The notes beneath the pieces were generated by a model, which was given only the letters and a program-made list of their open reading frames with translations, had not been told where the DNA came from and did not search any database. This document shows, one piece after another, positions 24,410 through 33,600 of a DNA stretch of 64,000 nt. The position numbers were made by a program, and so were the translations under genes. Each line of letters starts with the position of its first letter. The stretch's first letter is position 1. Origin of the DNA: Sympetrum striolatum (lineage: Eukaryota > Arthropoda > Insecta > Odonata > Libellulidae); the NCBI GenBank assembly GCA_947579665.1, contig OX388349.1, forward strand, positions 22,972,459 through 23,036,458, written 5' to 3'.

Positions 24410-25080
24410 GCGTAATTGAGGCTCCTTCATCACCCCCACCTTGGCAACAAATCGCATTACGGGGAAATATTCATTTTCTCTCTAATCCCCCCTCTCCATC
24501 CAGGGCAGAATAATACCGAAATCTCCGGAGTGTGGCAAACAGCTTTCCCCGAGTGCCCCGGGTTATCTTCCGCGGAGAGGAATTTCTCCGCGCCGAAGAG
24601 CGAATCAATCCCGACGTCTTTTCCTCAAAAACTAAAACCTTCGCCTCTCGAACCACTTCTGCCTCTCGTCAGCCCGGTCGCCATGGAAACTCGTGTGTGG
24701 CGTTCGGAAGCTGCGATCCGTCCGAGGCGAAAATAAAATTGCGTTATCGACCAGCGAAACGTCTGCAGCAATTTCTCTCGAAGACTCGACGAGGCGAGAT
24801 ACCGGGAGACTTAGCGGAGGTTGCGGGGGGCAAATTTTCTGCGGCATAGACACGCTTTCTTCGAATGGCGTGAAGAACAATGACAGGTGGGGCTTAGAGT
24901 CGTGGGATATATCGGCGGCGGGGGCTTTAGATTTCGGGGGGCGATGGCGCGCATGACGGCCGGTGTGACGGAAAAGGTGCGACATTTGTCACGGGATGTT
25001 TTCGGCGGTGGTTTATCGGGACGTAATGATTCGACGGGGGAGGGGTGGGTGACGGTTAGAGTCGTCTTGCGGTGAAGTTG
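24410..25080. other. GC- and CpG-rich patch with a C-to-G skew switch
   Basis: The densest CpG patch in the window (for example CGCGGAG, GCGCGCATGACGGCCGG). The left half is C-rich (CCCCCACC, CCCCCCTCTCC) and the right half G-rich (GGTTGCGGGGGG, CGGCGGCGGGGG, TTTCGGGGGGCG), changing near 24.75 kb. Six open frames of 61-117 codons overlap on both strands, which is what low stop density produces; none carries a known domain. A CpG-island-like regulatory region or unrecognised exon are both possible. Confidence 0.55.
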
Positions 25081-26704
25081 ATGGATGGTGCTGGAGGGTC
25101 CTTTTGTCGCGTGGTTTTTGATGATTTTTAAGGACAATGTTTTCATTGATTAAAAGATGGTTACTCTACCAAGTATACTGCTTCCCGGTAATGCGGATCT
25201 TCATAGCATCACTCAATTTAAAATGAGTCCTTTAAAAAATTATGGTATTGATTAGGTAAAATGATGACGCTTGTCAAGTGAACACCACACTAAATAAAGG
25301 GAAGTTATTAAAACATTTAACCACCCAGCTTCTACTTTAAAGGACTTCTTCAATGCCCCAAACAAAACTTCTCAGTGCAACAGTTTGCCAAGCACTAACG
25401 CCAAGTAAGGTGGGAGAATGTAACTAAAGAAAAGTTTTCTCTCAATATCAGAATTAGGCGTGAAGAATTGCCTCTTCTACATAAAATTAATAGAGTTTCA
25501 ATTTTTAAGGATTTTCTTACATTTGAATTGTCGTTTTTAAAGAACTTAATTGCAACTTAGTTATTCAAGCATTATATACAGGATATAATTGGTGGGATAA
25601 GTTTTCTAGATGCGAGACAAAGGGCATTCAAAACGGATTTTTAGGGAGCATGAACCTAGGAGAACTTAATAGACTTTTGATAATGATCATATGCTCAAAT
25701 TATGTTAACGATCAATTGCAATATTTTGTACAACCTTATATAAAAAAAATTCACCCTTCTTCAATCTCACTCTGATAAGAGACGCTTTATTATTATTATT
25801 CAGGATTTAATCGTGTACAATAGAATACATAACAACAATAATAACTTTTGAATGACTTTGGGCTTGTGGTTATCACCACATATTCGTACAATTATAATCT
25901 AATAATAATGATCATTATTTATAAAGAAATTTCAGTTGCCATTTGCGAAATTTTTCTCTGTTACATTCCTATTTTTATATTTACGTACTTTGATTCCTTT
26001 CATTGTTCGAAATAGATAAAATAATGCCAAAAATATTTCAAAATATCCGTTTTTGCGATCATTTCAGTTTGCCCCAATTACCTAGTAAACAGCAGGTTTA
26101 CACATATCATTCTTCATTTTGAAAGTACTGAATGAAATTTCGAGGCCCCAAACATCCCTCCCTCTCTAGTGAGGCGGCTAAAAATATCTTACTAATTCTT
26201 CCCATTGAACGAAAGCACCTGCGGTATTTGATAAATCTGTAAGCGTATGGATTCCAAGGATTTTTCTCTTGCTCCAGAATAATCCCGCATCGTTATCCCA
26301 CTTGGAAGGATTTGCGATGAGTGCAGCGCAAGCTTCCCATTCGTCTTAGCAATCATATTTTAGAAGGAAGATATATTTTACGTTGACTCCGAGGTACTTT
26401 TATCTCGCCTTATTCATGTACCCGGATTATAAATGGCGGAAGGAAGATTATGCGTAAAGGAGAGAATTTACATTTTACGGTTCTTGTCAATATTATAATG
26501 GTATTTTATAACGCATTTTAATTGTAATTTATGCGTTGTCGACTGAAAAGTTCTTCCGTGAAGGTATTAGAAGCTTGTACCGAAAATTCGAACTTTTTGG
26601 CGTTATATTTAAAATTTAGGAATAATGAACTCAAAAAAGTTATACTTAACTATAAGTAATTTAAACGAACTTCGTATTTTCCACACAATTTTTTAATTTT
26701 TTAA
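25081..26704. other. AT-rich intergenic DNA, no gene seen
   Basis: A separated perfect 11-bp inverted repeat AGTCCTTTAAA (25226-25236) / TTTAAAGGACT (25336-25346) may be chance. A TTATTATTATTATT run at 25787-25800 could be the tail of a minus-strand LINE but has no flanking match that I could confirm. Confidence 0.5.
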
Positions 26705-26739
26705 TATCCGACTGATTTCGGCCTTGCTGTCTTTCTCAG
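26705..26739 (-). ncRNA. weak hammerhead-like motif, antisense
   Basis: Read on the minus strand: CTGAGAA (core CTGANGA with one change), a poorly paired helix II region, GAAA, then ATC-AGTCG-GAT as a 3-bp helix III with a 5-nt loop, and A as the cleavage-site base. It resembles the other four loci in order, but helix II is not convincing and helix III is not a full palindrome. Kept at low confidence. Confidence 0.25.
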
Positions 26740-26943
26740 ATACACTCATAGAAATACTGACATTATTAATACCTTGTACCCCAATTTTACTGGTAAGGTA
26801 AGGAGGTTTGTTTCAATTATGTATATAATAGGGTTCCACGATGTGGTCTAATCACATTCATTACATTAGTTCTAAAGTATTTATGGATGAGCAGTACAAA
26901 ACAGGATAGTGAGGGTATTACAAACAATGAAAATTACCACTAA
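26740..26943. other. intergenic DNA, no gene seen
   Basis: Nothing supportable. Confidence 0.5.
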
Positions 26944-27179
26944 TTAGATATTAACCAGCCTTGGTAGAGTGGATAGCATTCCAGCTACGCTATCGCTCTT
27001 ACCCCAAGGTCCCGGGTTCGAATCCCGGCTGATCGGACTTTTCCGATCGGGTAATGTTTGTGTGAGTTCGTTGTTGCTGCAGAAGCACCTTCTGACAAGT
27101 TCATGAGAGCTTAGGGGGACTTCACCGATAAAGGGCAACAGTAGCTAAGCAGAAAAAATCATATATACTGTTAGATATT
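26944..27179 (+). mobile_element. tRNA-derived SINE, full length, with perfect 9-bp TSD
   Basis: The element body is 26953-27170 and is flanked by the identical 9-mer TTAGATATT at 26944-26952 and 27171-27179. The head contains a Pol III A box TGGTAGAGTGG (26962-26972) and a perfect B box GGTTCGAATCC (27015-27025) inside a tRNA-like T arm CCGGG-TTCGAAT-CCCGG. The acceptor stem is degraded (AGCC/GGCT core), so it is not a tRNA gene. A tRNA-unrelated body of about 130 bp follows, ending in an A/T-rich tail. Retroposition would have used a LINE machinery in trans. The intact target duplication suggests this is among the youngest insertions here. The CCCGGGTTCGA block is shared with the SINE at 28935. 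Confidence 0.88.
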
Positions 27180-27780
27180 TACGTGCATAGATATAATAGT
27201 TTGACATCTCTGAGACATTACAAAAGAAATAAATTAGGCGTCCAATTTTAGAACTATAAAACAATTACGATTAATTAATATAGTTAATTAATACAAAACA
27301 ATTATAGAGCTGCTAAACGCCGCAGTTTGCAAGTAAACTACTGCTGTTTGTAGAGAAAGAAATATTGGAACACGGCTGTTAATGGATTAGAAAATCTCCA
27401 AAATCTCCAAAAACCACTTTCGGAGATTTTGAACCTCTAATACGGCTTTTTGGTACTTTCAACATCTAATTTATCAACTCAGTTCCATTATTCCTTTATA
27501 GATATAATATATTAATGATGTACTTAACGTTTCAAGAAATGAGTAACATTTTGGTTTTCGATATTCTATTCATCTTTAATCTGCAGCGTTCAGGATCTCT
27601 ATACCTTTGAAATAACATTCTATAACTCGCATGAAACATTTCAGTGGTGAAAGCGATGTTAAAGCTTCTTTCGTTGTTACAATCCGTATTACGAATGATG
27701 TAATATTTCAGAAAATAGCGTTGAATCAAATATCATGATATACTAATTTGAGCGAGAACGGTTCAACGTTTTCTAGGAAA
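27180..27780. other. AT-rich DNA with a small hairpin
   Basis: AAAATCTCC (27400-27408) and GGAGATTTT (27422-27430) form a 9-bp stem, and a further direct copy of AAAATCTCC ends at 27399. The adjoining CTCTAATACGGCTTTTTGG resembles the ends of the inverted-repeat element at 31997-32316 (CTCTAATAGCCGTTTTT), so this may be a damaged relative of that element. No gene seen. Confidence 0.4.
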
Positions 27781-28380
27781 GGTAATAAATACTACGGTCT
27801 CAAAGCCATGGCCTTTCATGCTTCATAGCCTAGAATACGAATAGCCACCTGTTATAATAACGGATCGGTATCAATTAGGAGGGATGTTACGCTCACCTTT
27901 TCCACGAATGAATTACCTTTCCGAGGGCGTTTATGTGCCTCGGACCTTATGCGTGGGGGAATAGCGCTGTTGTCCACTTTATCGGGCCATTGGTTGAAAT
28001 GTCAGCGACAAAGATGTCGCGATAAAACATAACTCGGGGTTCCTTTTTGCGAAGATGTTTTATGAAGCGTTTCTAACGTCCTTATGGATGCGAATGTCGG
28101 CGCGTTATCGCAATCGGCGACTATCGAATGGGGAGAGGCCGTTCTCCGGGTTAATGGCCTGTAACCCTTCACCAATGGGTTCTTCTCCGACTGAGGAATC
28201 GTCAGATGTGTTAGGATAACGAGACCATAGAGGAATGGGGAGGGAATTTGAAATATAAAGAGCGTAAAAAAGACGCACCCCGTACGGAATGAGTTGAAAT
28301 GTCGATGAGATGGAATGGTTGGACTTTTTATGCCTTGTGCACTTAGCGCTTGAATTCATGTTTCATAAAGGACGTTCCTG
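27781..28380. other. GC-richer patch
   Basis: Moderately CpG-rich (TGTCGGCGCGTTATCGC near 28094), with more G than C in the first half. An 84-codon minus-strand frame at 28105-28359 has no recognised motif. No feature assigned. Confidence 0.45.
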
Positions 28381-28680
28381 TACCTTTGCGTGGTTGATAT
28401 TTAGTCGATTAGAGACTTTCGCGAAAAGGTAATGAGTGAGTAATGATTGATAGAGTGTTCGGTATTGACTTGCCCATGTGTGTATGACATTCATGTGTTT
28501 ACTCAATTATTTCTTGATATTTGTATTAGTAGATTTTTTATGCTCTATAACGATGCGGTTACCATAAAAATTATGTATTGTTGATAATGCTGCCATCTGG
28601 CTTTCGCAAATTATTATTTATTTATTTATTCAACGGGATGTACCCTTTTGTTACAAAAAATGTCACAGCAGCAATATCAG
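28381..28680. other. intergenic DNA with short ATTT repeat
   Basis: Four ATTT units lie near 28614-28632, before a CAACGGGATGTACCC segment that may be the edge of a retroposon on the minus strand. Not assigned. Confidence 0.4.
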
Positions 28681-28746
28681 ATAGTAGAATTTAAAAGTAT
28701 AAAATACAGTAAACAGTAGTATTTTATAACTATAAAATTCTACTAT
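28681..28746. repeat. imperfect hairpin, ~27-bp arms
   Basis: The left arm starts ATAGTAGAATTT and the right arm ends with its complement. The arms pair over about 27 bp with a few mismatches around an 11-nt loop (AGTAAACAGTA-like). AT-rich content weakens the case, but the stem is long. It could be a foldback or MITE remnant or a cruciform-prone site. No target duplication was found. Confidence 0.65.
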
Positions 28747-28921
28747 TTATTGTATTTAATCTAATAAAATTATGCAATAATAATGCGTTTAAACTAATAC
28801 GAAGGCTTTTTGAGCAGTATAAATGGGATGGTTATAGTTGGTTTGAGGAAAAAGGGAAAAAAGCAGAAATAATAATGAGAAAATGTTACAAAAGGATACA
28901 AAGGGAATGTGTATGAGAAGA

Positions 28922-29072
28922 TAAATATATATGAGGCTCCCGGATAGTCACGTGGACAGCGCGTTTGCCTTTGGTGAAAGCGGTCCCGGGTTCGATTCCC
29001 GGCGGGAGCCAATGTGCGAAATGACCTAAGCTGTCGAAGCACTTTTAACAATACTACTACTACTAAATAGAT
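28922..29072 (+). mobile_element. short tRNA-derived SINE with (CTA)n tail
   Basis: The element lies at about 28935-29066. The tRNA-like head (28935-29010) has closing arms GGCTCCC / GGGAGCC, an A box TAGTCACGTGG (28945-28955), a perfect B box GGTTCGATTCC (28989-28999) and a T arm CCGGG-TTCGATT-CCCGG. A short body of about 40 bp and a TACTACTACTACTAAA tail follow. Flanking 9-mers taaatatat (28922-28930) and taaatagat (29064-29072) agree at 8 of 9, a probable target duplication. The acceptor arm is intact, so a tRNA pseudogene is the main alternative. The D arm does not fit a functional tRNA (A14 is replaced), and the tail plus duplication favour a SINE. Confidence 0.82.
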
Positions 29073-29479
29073 GTGCTTGAAGCGAGATTTATAAAAATAT
29101 AAAAAAGAATTAGAGAGTACTGGTGATACATTATACCTTTAGCTGGCTTATCTCGAATGGAAGCAACATGAAACGTACACTATAATGTCTATATTTTATT
29201 TGCTTGTAGTTCATTGTAATTATTAGGAGAAGAGTTTCATTCTTGGGAGGGAGGTTACTTCAGTGGACAAATTTTGGGAATGGACGTTAGATGGAGAGTG
29301 TATTTTAGAATACTTGAACCAATGAAAGTAATTTGCTTATAGCATTTTTTATCAACGAAGACAGATATAAGTTAGGATGATATTAGTTTGTATAAGTCTT
29401 AACATTATCAATTATCCAAGTTTAAGTGATAAGATGTCGACAGAGGAAAAAAACGGGTAGTAAAACATTGAAAAGAAAG
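29073..29479. other. intergenic DNA, no gene seen
   Basis: Possibly the decayed upstream part of the LINE fragment at 29480, but no motif was read. Confidence 0.45.
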
Positions 29480-29600
29480 GATTGCTTAAGAATGTAATTG
29501 AAAATAAAAGCAACGGATAAAACAGAGGGGAAGACCTTGATATTAGATAAAATTAAGAGTGGTGTAAGTTACCAAAGGAACAGCACTGAATAAGGAACGT
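29480..29600 (+). mobile_element. decayed LINE reverse-transcriptase C-terminal fragment
   Basis: In one frame 29480-29590 gives DCLRM, a stop, then LDKIKSGVSYQR (29543-29578), matching the family's -CLL--VLEGKI-GKRGRGR---MLDKIK-GGSY-EMK order. The pieces share one frame apart from the internal stop. Only this last part of the polyprotein is visible. Short, but the order and the SGxSYQ ending are specific enough for a call. Confidence 0.6.
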
Positions 29601-29964
29601 TTAGGAACATAAAACTACCGAATGGTAGAACACTTAAGTTTGTAATTCTCCGAGATGGTTGTTTATTCTAAATGATATGGACATTTTCCATAAATTCTCT
29701 GAGCCTTCTTAGTCTACAAATTTCTTCCGATCATATTTTTAACAACTTATCAGAAGTTTGGTGAAAAGCTACCAAATGAGGGTGTTTATAAAATGTATTA
29801 TTTATAAATTTAGGATTATAGCGATCGAATTATTCACGAACTCTCCAGAAAGCGACAGTGAGATGTTTTCTGGTAGTCTGGAACCCAGTATTGCCGAATT
29901 TGGGAAGAAAAGATCGACTATGAGATAACATTCCCCAGCGCTTCCCCCAGCCGCTTCCATTCTT
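29601..29964. other. intergenic DNA, no gene seen
   Basis: Nothing supportable. A 61-codon minus-strand frame at 29802-29987 has no motif. Confidence 0.5.
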
Positions 29965-30035
29965 CTTTGGCCCATCAAGATTAACACAGCGCCCCCCAGG
30001 GGCGGCGGCAGCGACTACTTTGATAGGCCAAACTG
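29965..30035. mobile_element. decayed mini inverted-repeat element
   Basis: Left CTTTGGCCCATCAAGATTAAC and, read on the other strand, right CAGTTTGGCCTATCAAAGTAG form imperfect inverted repeats about 30 bp long around a GC-rich centre (GCCCCCCAGGGGCGGC). The left arm resembles the TGGCC-AAAATTAACGCAGC arm of the 77-bp element at 12930, so both probably belong to one mariner-like MITE family. No clear TA flank remains. Confidence 0.5.
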
Positions 30036-30548
30036 ATCTGTTGGAGACAAGTCTCAGATTTTACATTATTACTGCAGGCTTTGTCAGCATTTCTTACGAG
30101 ATAAAGCACTTGTCTTGATGTCTTTTAGACTGTCCTTTACTCCAACCCAAACCATACACTTTTTCAACTTTTGAACCAAAAGAGAAAAACGTATTCATTT
30201 TCTCAAATTCCTTCTTTACCAAATTCTGTAGTATAATTCTGATTTTCGTGAGAATTAATTTCGAAATTTGGTTTACCTTAAAGGTTTCTTTCATTAAAAT
30301 TTTCATAATTAATTGTTGGTTTAATGCATTGTTTTCCAAAATATTTTCCCTGTGAATCCCTTCAAATTATCCATGGACGCCATAACTTGCTTAATATTGT
30401 ATTTCGTTCTTAAAATCCATATCTGGTTTCCATTTGGTTGCATAAGTAGTCCGAGTTAAGCATATAATAATACAAAATGTAATAACTTGAGAAGTAATTG
30501 AGATATTTATCAGCGGCTTGCTTCTACAAGTTTGGTAACTCAAAATGT
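30036..30548. other. intergenic DNA, no gene seen
   Basis: An 81-codon minus-strand frame (30094-30339) is lysine- and isoleucine-rich with no recognised domain. The N-terminal part of the transposase that follows could not be found here. Confidence 0.45.
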
Positions 30549-30751
30549 TTTCTATGTTTGCTAGATGATGGCGCACAATGCCATTATGTGGTAATTGTGA
30601 GGGATTTCTTGGATAATGAGTTCCCAGATCGCTTGATTGGGAGGGGTAGTCCATCGATTGCTTGCCCCCTAAAAACCCAGATATGACGCCGCTTGATTTT
30701 TTCTGTTGGTCAAAAATCAAGTTTATCAGACACCAGTTCGTGATCTACTAG
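30549..30751 (+). mobile_element. frameshifted DDE transposase fragment (IS630/Tc1-mariner-like)
   Basis: Remnant of the catalytic core of a cut-and-paste transposase. Frame 1 from 30561 reads LDDGAQCHY, then VRDFL and FPDRLIGRG, matching QQDGAPPHY---VR--L---FP-RWIGRRGPI. After a frameshift near 30660, the frame beginning 30662 reads LPPKNPDMTPLDFFCW to a stop at 30749-30751, matching WPPRSPDLTPLDFFLWG. The D of DDGA would be the second catalytic aspartate. The NPDMTPLDFF block is the usual landmark before the third acidic residue, which is not identifiable. The first catalytic aspartate and N-terminal DNA-binding domain are missing. This type is common in arthropod genomes. The exact clade is not assigned. 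Confidence 0.82.
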
Positions 30752-31996
30752 AACTGAGCCTTGTATTATCTTTTCAAATTAGATTTTTGGCTTAAAAAAC
30801 TCTAAAACAATCTCAAAAATCTTGGAAAACTTTTTTCTTTGATATGGGCCCCCTGTAAATCTATATAAACCCCCGAGGGTCCATATGTATCACTTTGAGG
30901 ATGTATGGTTTAAAGCAAGCCTGTGCTATTTTTTATCTCCATTTACGTCATTCTGTTATTTTAAAGCTCTTTCAGTGAAACCGTTATCCATAACAATGGT
31001 AAGTATCGTATTTCAGACTTAATTATGCAGCACAACAGTAATAATCTAATCAACAGTTCAGGGAGGATAAAAGAAACGGACTTTTTATAGTGTAATACCC
31101 CGTGTTGTATCTTTTCCAATTTTCTGTCGCGATATACGTGCTTAACTGTACAAAATACGCAATAATTCATTTCCCGGTAAAAGAGTCCGCTATGATTTTA
31201 ATTGGGGATTAATTTAACAGAACTTGGTCTCTCGACGCTTTTAATCTCTGGATATGACGGCGAAATTTATATTTAATCCTCTTATGAATTAAATCTGCGC
31301 AGGCGTTCTTCCAAAAAATATTCGAGGACCTAATGATGGATGGAGAACTATTGACTTGCCGATTTTTCAACAAGTATCGCGCAATCCTTAATTCCCCCAA
31401 TTACCGAAGGTTTAAAATTCCGGCAAACAAGTGAGTTATTTGAAACTGGAGTTCAGTGGGCGCTCGAGGAGTACTTGGATCAGTGTAAGACGAGGAATCG
31501 GTGGCGAAGGATGGGAGAGATTTTCAGTGGAATAACAGACGAAGGCCATGAATGAGGATCGAGCGATCGAGAAAGATCATTAGGTAAATCAGCTGACTTA
31601 ATGCTCTTGATAAGGTGGGTGAGATGAATAGAGTAGCGCATCATCCGATAAGTTTCTAGCAGGTGTGAGAAATCTTACTCATCTCTTGGTAAAGCTGGTT
31701 CTAGCATTGAATGATTTCAAAATTTATCCTTCTTTGCATTTTACCCAACCGAATAACTGAAATCTATGTTTGCAAATGAGTAGTAGATATTACTTATTGA
31801 CTTTAGAAAAAACTGTGACTTGCATTGTCGTAAAACTATGACTTTCTGTATTATTTGGAATCCCCATTAGGTCTTTCTTTGAATTTCAATCTCGACTTGA
31901 ATGGCCTCATTTTGATGTAAACGATTATTTAATGGTTTTAATTGTAAACTAGTTGTAAAGAAAGGTAAGTTGGGACACCGCTTAAGGAATTAAGGT
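30752..31996. other. intergenic DNA with one GC hairpin
   Basis: ATATGGGCCC (about 30842) and GGGTCCATAT (to about 30882) form an imperfect stem around TAAATCTATATAAA, about 130 bp after the transposase fragment. It could be a transposon terminus but no partner was found on the left. Otherwise no gene is seen. Confidence 0.45.
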
Positions 31997-32316
31997 TTAA
32001 AATCTCTAATAGCCGTTTTTATCGGCGTTCCTCTTCTCATTTCCCGGTATTCCGAGAAAACAAGACAGGACACCGAACTTTTTGAGAGCACTCAATACGT
32101 ATTTCGAATGCGATGCATTCTTCGTCAGAAGTAATTAGATACAAAGCGATGTCGGCAAGGTGTGGACTGTTTATTGTTTAGTGGTGGAGTGAGTTGGGCT
32201 TGCTCTCAAAAAATGCGGTGTCTTGTCTTGTTTTCACACCGGATCACCGCACTTTTCTTGGAATATCGGCGAATGAGATGAATAACGCCCACAAAAACGG
32301 CTATTGGAGATTTTAA
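31997..32316. mobile_element. 320-bp inverted-repeat element between TTAA sites
   Basis: The left arm (31997-32090) and right arm (32201-32316) are inverted copies over about 94 bp, with about 80-85 percent identity by eye and a ~20-bp insertion in the right arm. The left end reads TTAAAATCTCTAATAGCCG; the right end, read in reverse, TTAAAATCTCCAATAGCCG. TTAA at both ends would fit piggyBac-type target use, but the tips lack the usual CCC start, so the superfamily is open. The 110-bp centre holds a hammerhead-like motif on the minus strand (32094-32128). No coding frame. GTAAACTAGTT also occurs just outside both ends (about 31946 and 32326), which could mean the duplicated segment is larger than the arms. 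Confidence 0.75.
32090..32132 (-). ncRNA. hammerhead-ribozyme-like motif, antisense, intact core
   Basis: On the minus strand: ACTT (helix I 5' side), CTGACGA (matches core CTGANGA exactly), spacer A, helix II GAATGC-ATC-GCATTC (6 perfect bp), GAAA (exact), helix III ATACGTAT (fully self-complementary), T17 (ATT triplet), then GAGT, which pairs with ACTT through one G-T pair. All conserved hammerhead core positions are present. Two departures: one unpaired base between the core and helix II, and a helix III with no loop. The second suggests that cleavage, if any, would need two copies paired as a dimer, as reported for small type I hammerheads of retroelements. Located in the centre of the 31997-32316 element. 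Confidence 0.55.
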
Positions 32317-32999
32317 TTCTCTAATGTAAACTAGTTACATTTCTTTATAAATGAAATGAATCACGCCCTCTGAACTTCATATATATTAACGTAAAAATTA
32401 GCCGCATAGGGTAAACGTTTATCAATGCTGGTCGCGTCATGATTTATCTTAAATATTTAGTATACTTGGCGTAGATAATCATGTCGTTTTTCATGTCTTA
32501 GGATTAGTTACAATTTTTCCGGTACCTATTTAATTTGAGACACGACTTAAAATTTTTCCTGAATTATAAAACGTAGAAACCAGCGAAATAAATAAGGTGC
32601 GATAATGTTTAAGAATATTTATGTAAATGCGTTTTAATTTGTCATAAACATACCTCCCTTAGTATAACGTGATTTTTTGGTAGAAGAGAAATCTCCTTTT
32701 GATTTTGACGGTACTTTTAAAATCATAATCATCTTCAACCAGTTAAAGCAAACAATTTAATTACTAGCTTTTCCTTAGCTACTATTTATCCACCGCATTT
32801 CAGTAATAACAGCAATTCATTAGGTAATGTTCACACCAACCTAATAACGCAGTATAACAAGCCTTCTTCACGCTTTCTGTAATTACCGTGATGTTTCAAA
32901 AATCTCGTTTCTATGGAAATGTGTCTCTTTTACGTATGTACAAAGATACAATGACATCGTAGTTTTCGCACGTTTTCCATGGAGATTTCTGTAAATGTA
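32317..32999. other. AT-rich intergenic DNA, no gene seen
   Basis: Nothing supportable. Confidence 0.55.
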
Positions 33000-33500
33000 T
33001 CTCTGCATTCCTCCTTCCTGTGGTTTCTGTAGAGTTCCATCCCTTAGTTTAGTTGTTTAAATCGCGGGTGCGAAACTTGGAAGAAAATGGCCGCGGGGAG
33101 AGCATCCGGATATGCACCGATTCACGAATTGGAACGTGTTGCGGTGAGCGAAGGACCCAAATATCCAGTTTGCTGCATTAAAATGCTCTTAACAGTATAA
33201 TTCGGGGCCGGAGAGCGTCCGACGGGAGACAAAGGAGTGTTGGGGTTGAGGGAACAGACGTCTCTCCGGTTCAAAAGAATCGTTTCGTATTTCGGTTGAA
33301 TATTACAGGGCGCGAAACTTCCAAAGGAGCGGGTTTTGAAAAGCGGAGGGGGAGGAATCTCGGAAAGTTTTTTGATACGAAAACTATTTAAGGGAATAAA
33401 GGAGGGAAGTTTTCCAAGGGTTTCACTGATCTGAATCATTCATAGTTTTTCCACGGGGCTTTTTAATCATGGCCGTCCAAAGGATTCGGGTTGCGTTGCC
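33000..33500. other. GC-richer patch, G/A-rich on the plus strand
   Basis: Contains GGCCGCGGGGAGAG near 33090 and CGGAGGGGGAGG near 33341. A 105-codon minus-strand frame (33122-33439) has no recognised domain. No feature assigned. Confidence 0.45.
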
Positions 33501-33600
33501 TTCAACAGAAGTTTCATTCGTAGTTTTATTCTCCGACTCCGTTTGAGCGGTGAGGAAGATAAGGTTTCCTATTTGCGTTGCGTGCCATTAGCCAGAAGTT

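Noticed and set aside
24416..25146. Overlapping open frames of 61-117 codons on both strands
   Set aside because: They exclude one another and result from GC-rich sequence with few stop codons; no domain, start context or splice signal supports any of them.
25226..25346. 11-bp perfect inverted repeat AGTCCTTTAAA / TTTAAAGGACT
   Set aside because: Short, widely separated and AT-rich; expected by chance in 64 kb.
26953..27030. Functional tRNA gene
   Set aside because: The acceptor stem is degraded, the A-to-B distance is too long for a tRNA without an intron, and a SINE body and perfect target duplication follow.
28935..29010. Functional tRNA gene
   Set aside because: The arms pair and the B box is perfect, but the D-arm/A-box positions do not fit a tRNA, and a trinucleotide tail with a probable target duplication indicates a SINE.
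30391..30720. 109-codon minus-strand frame
   Set aside because: Lies antisense to the transposase fragment, whose plus-strand motifs are specific.
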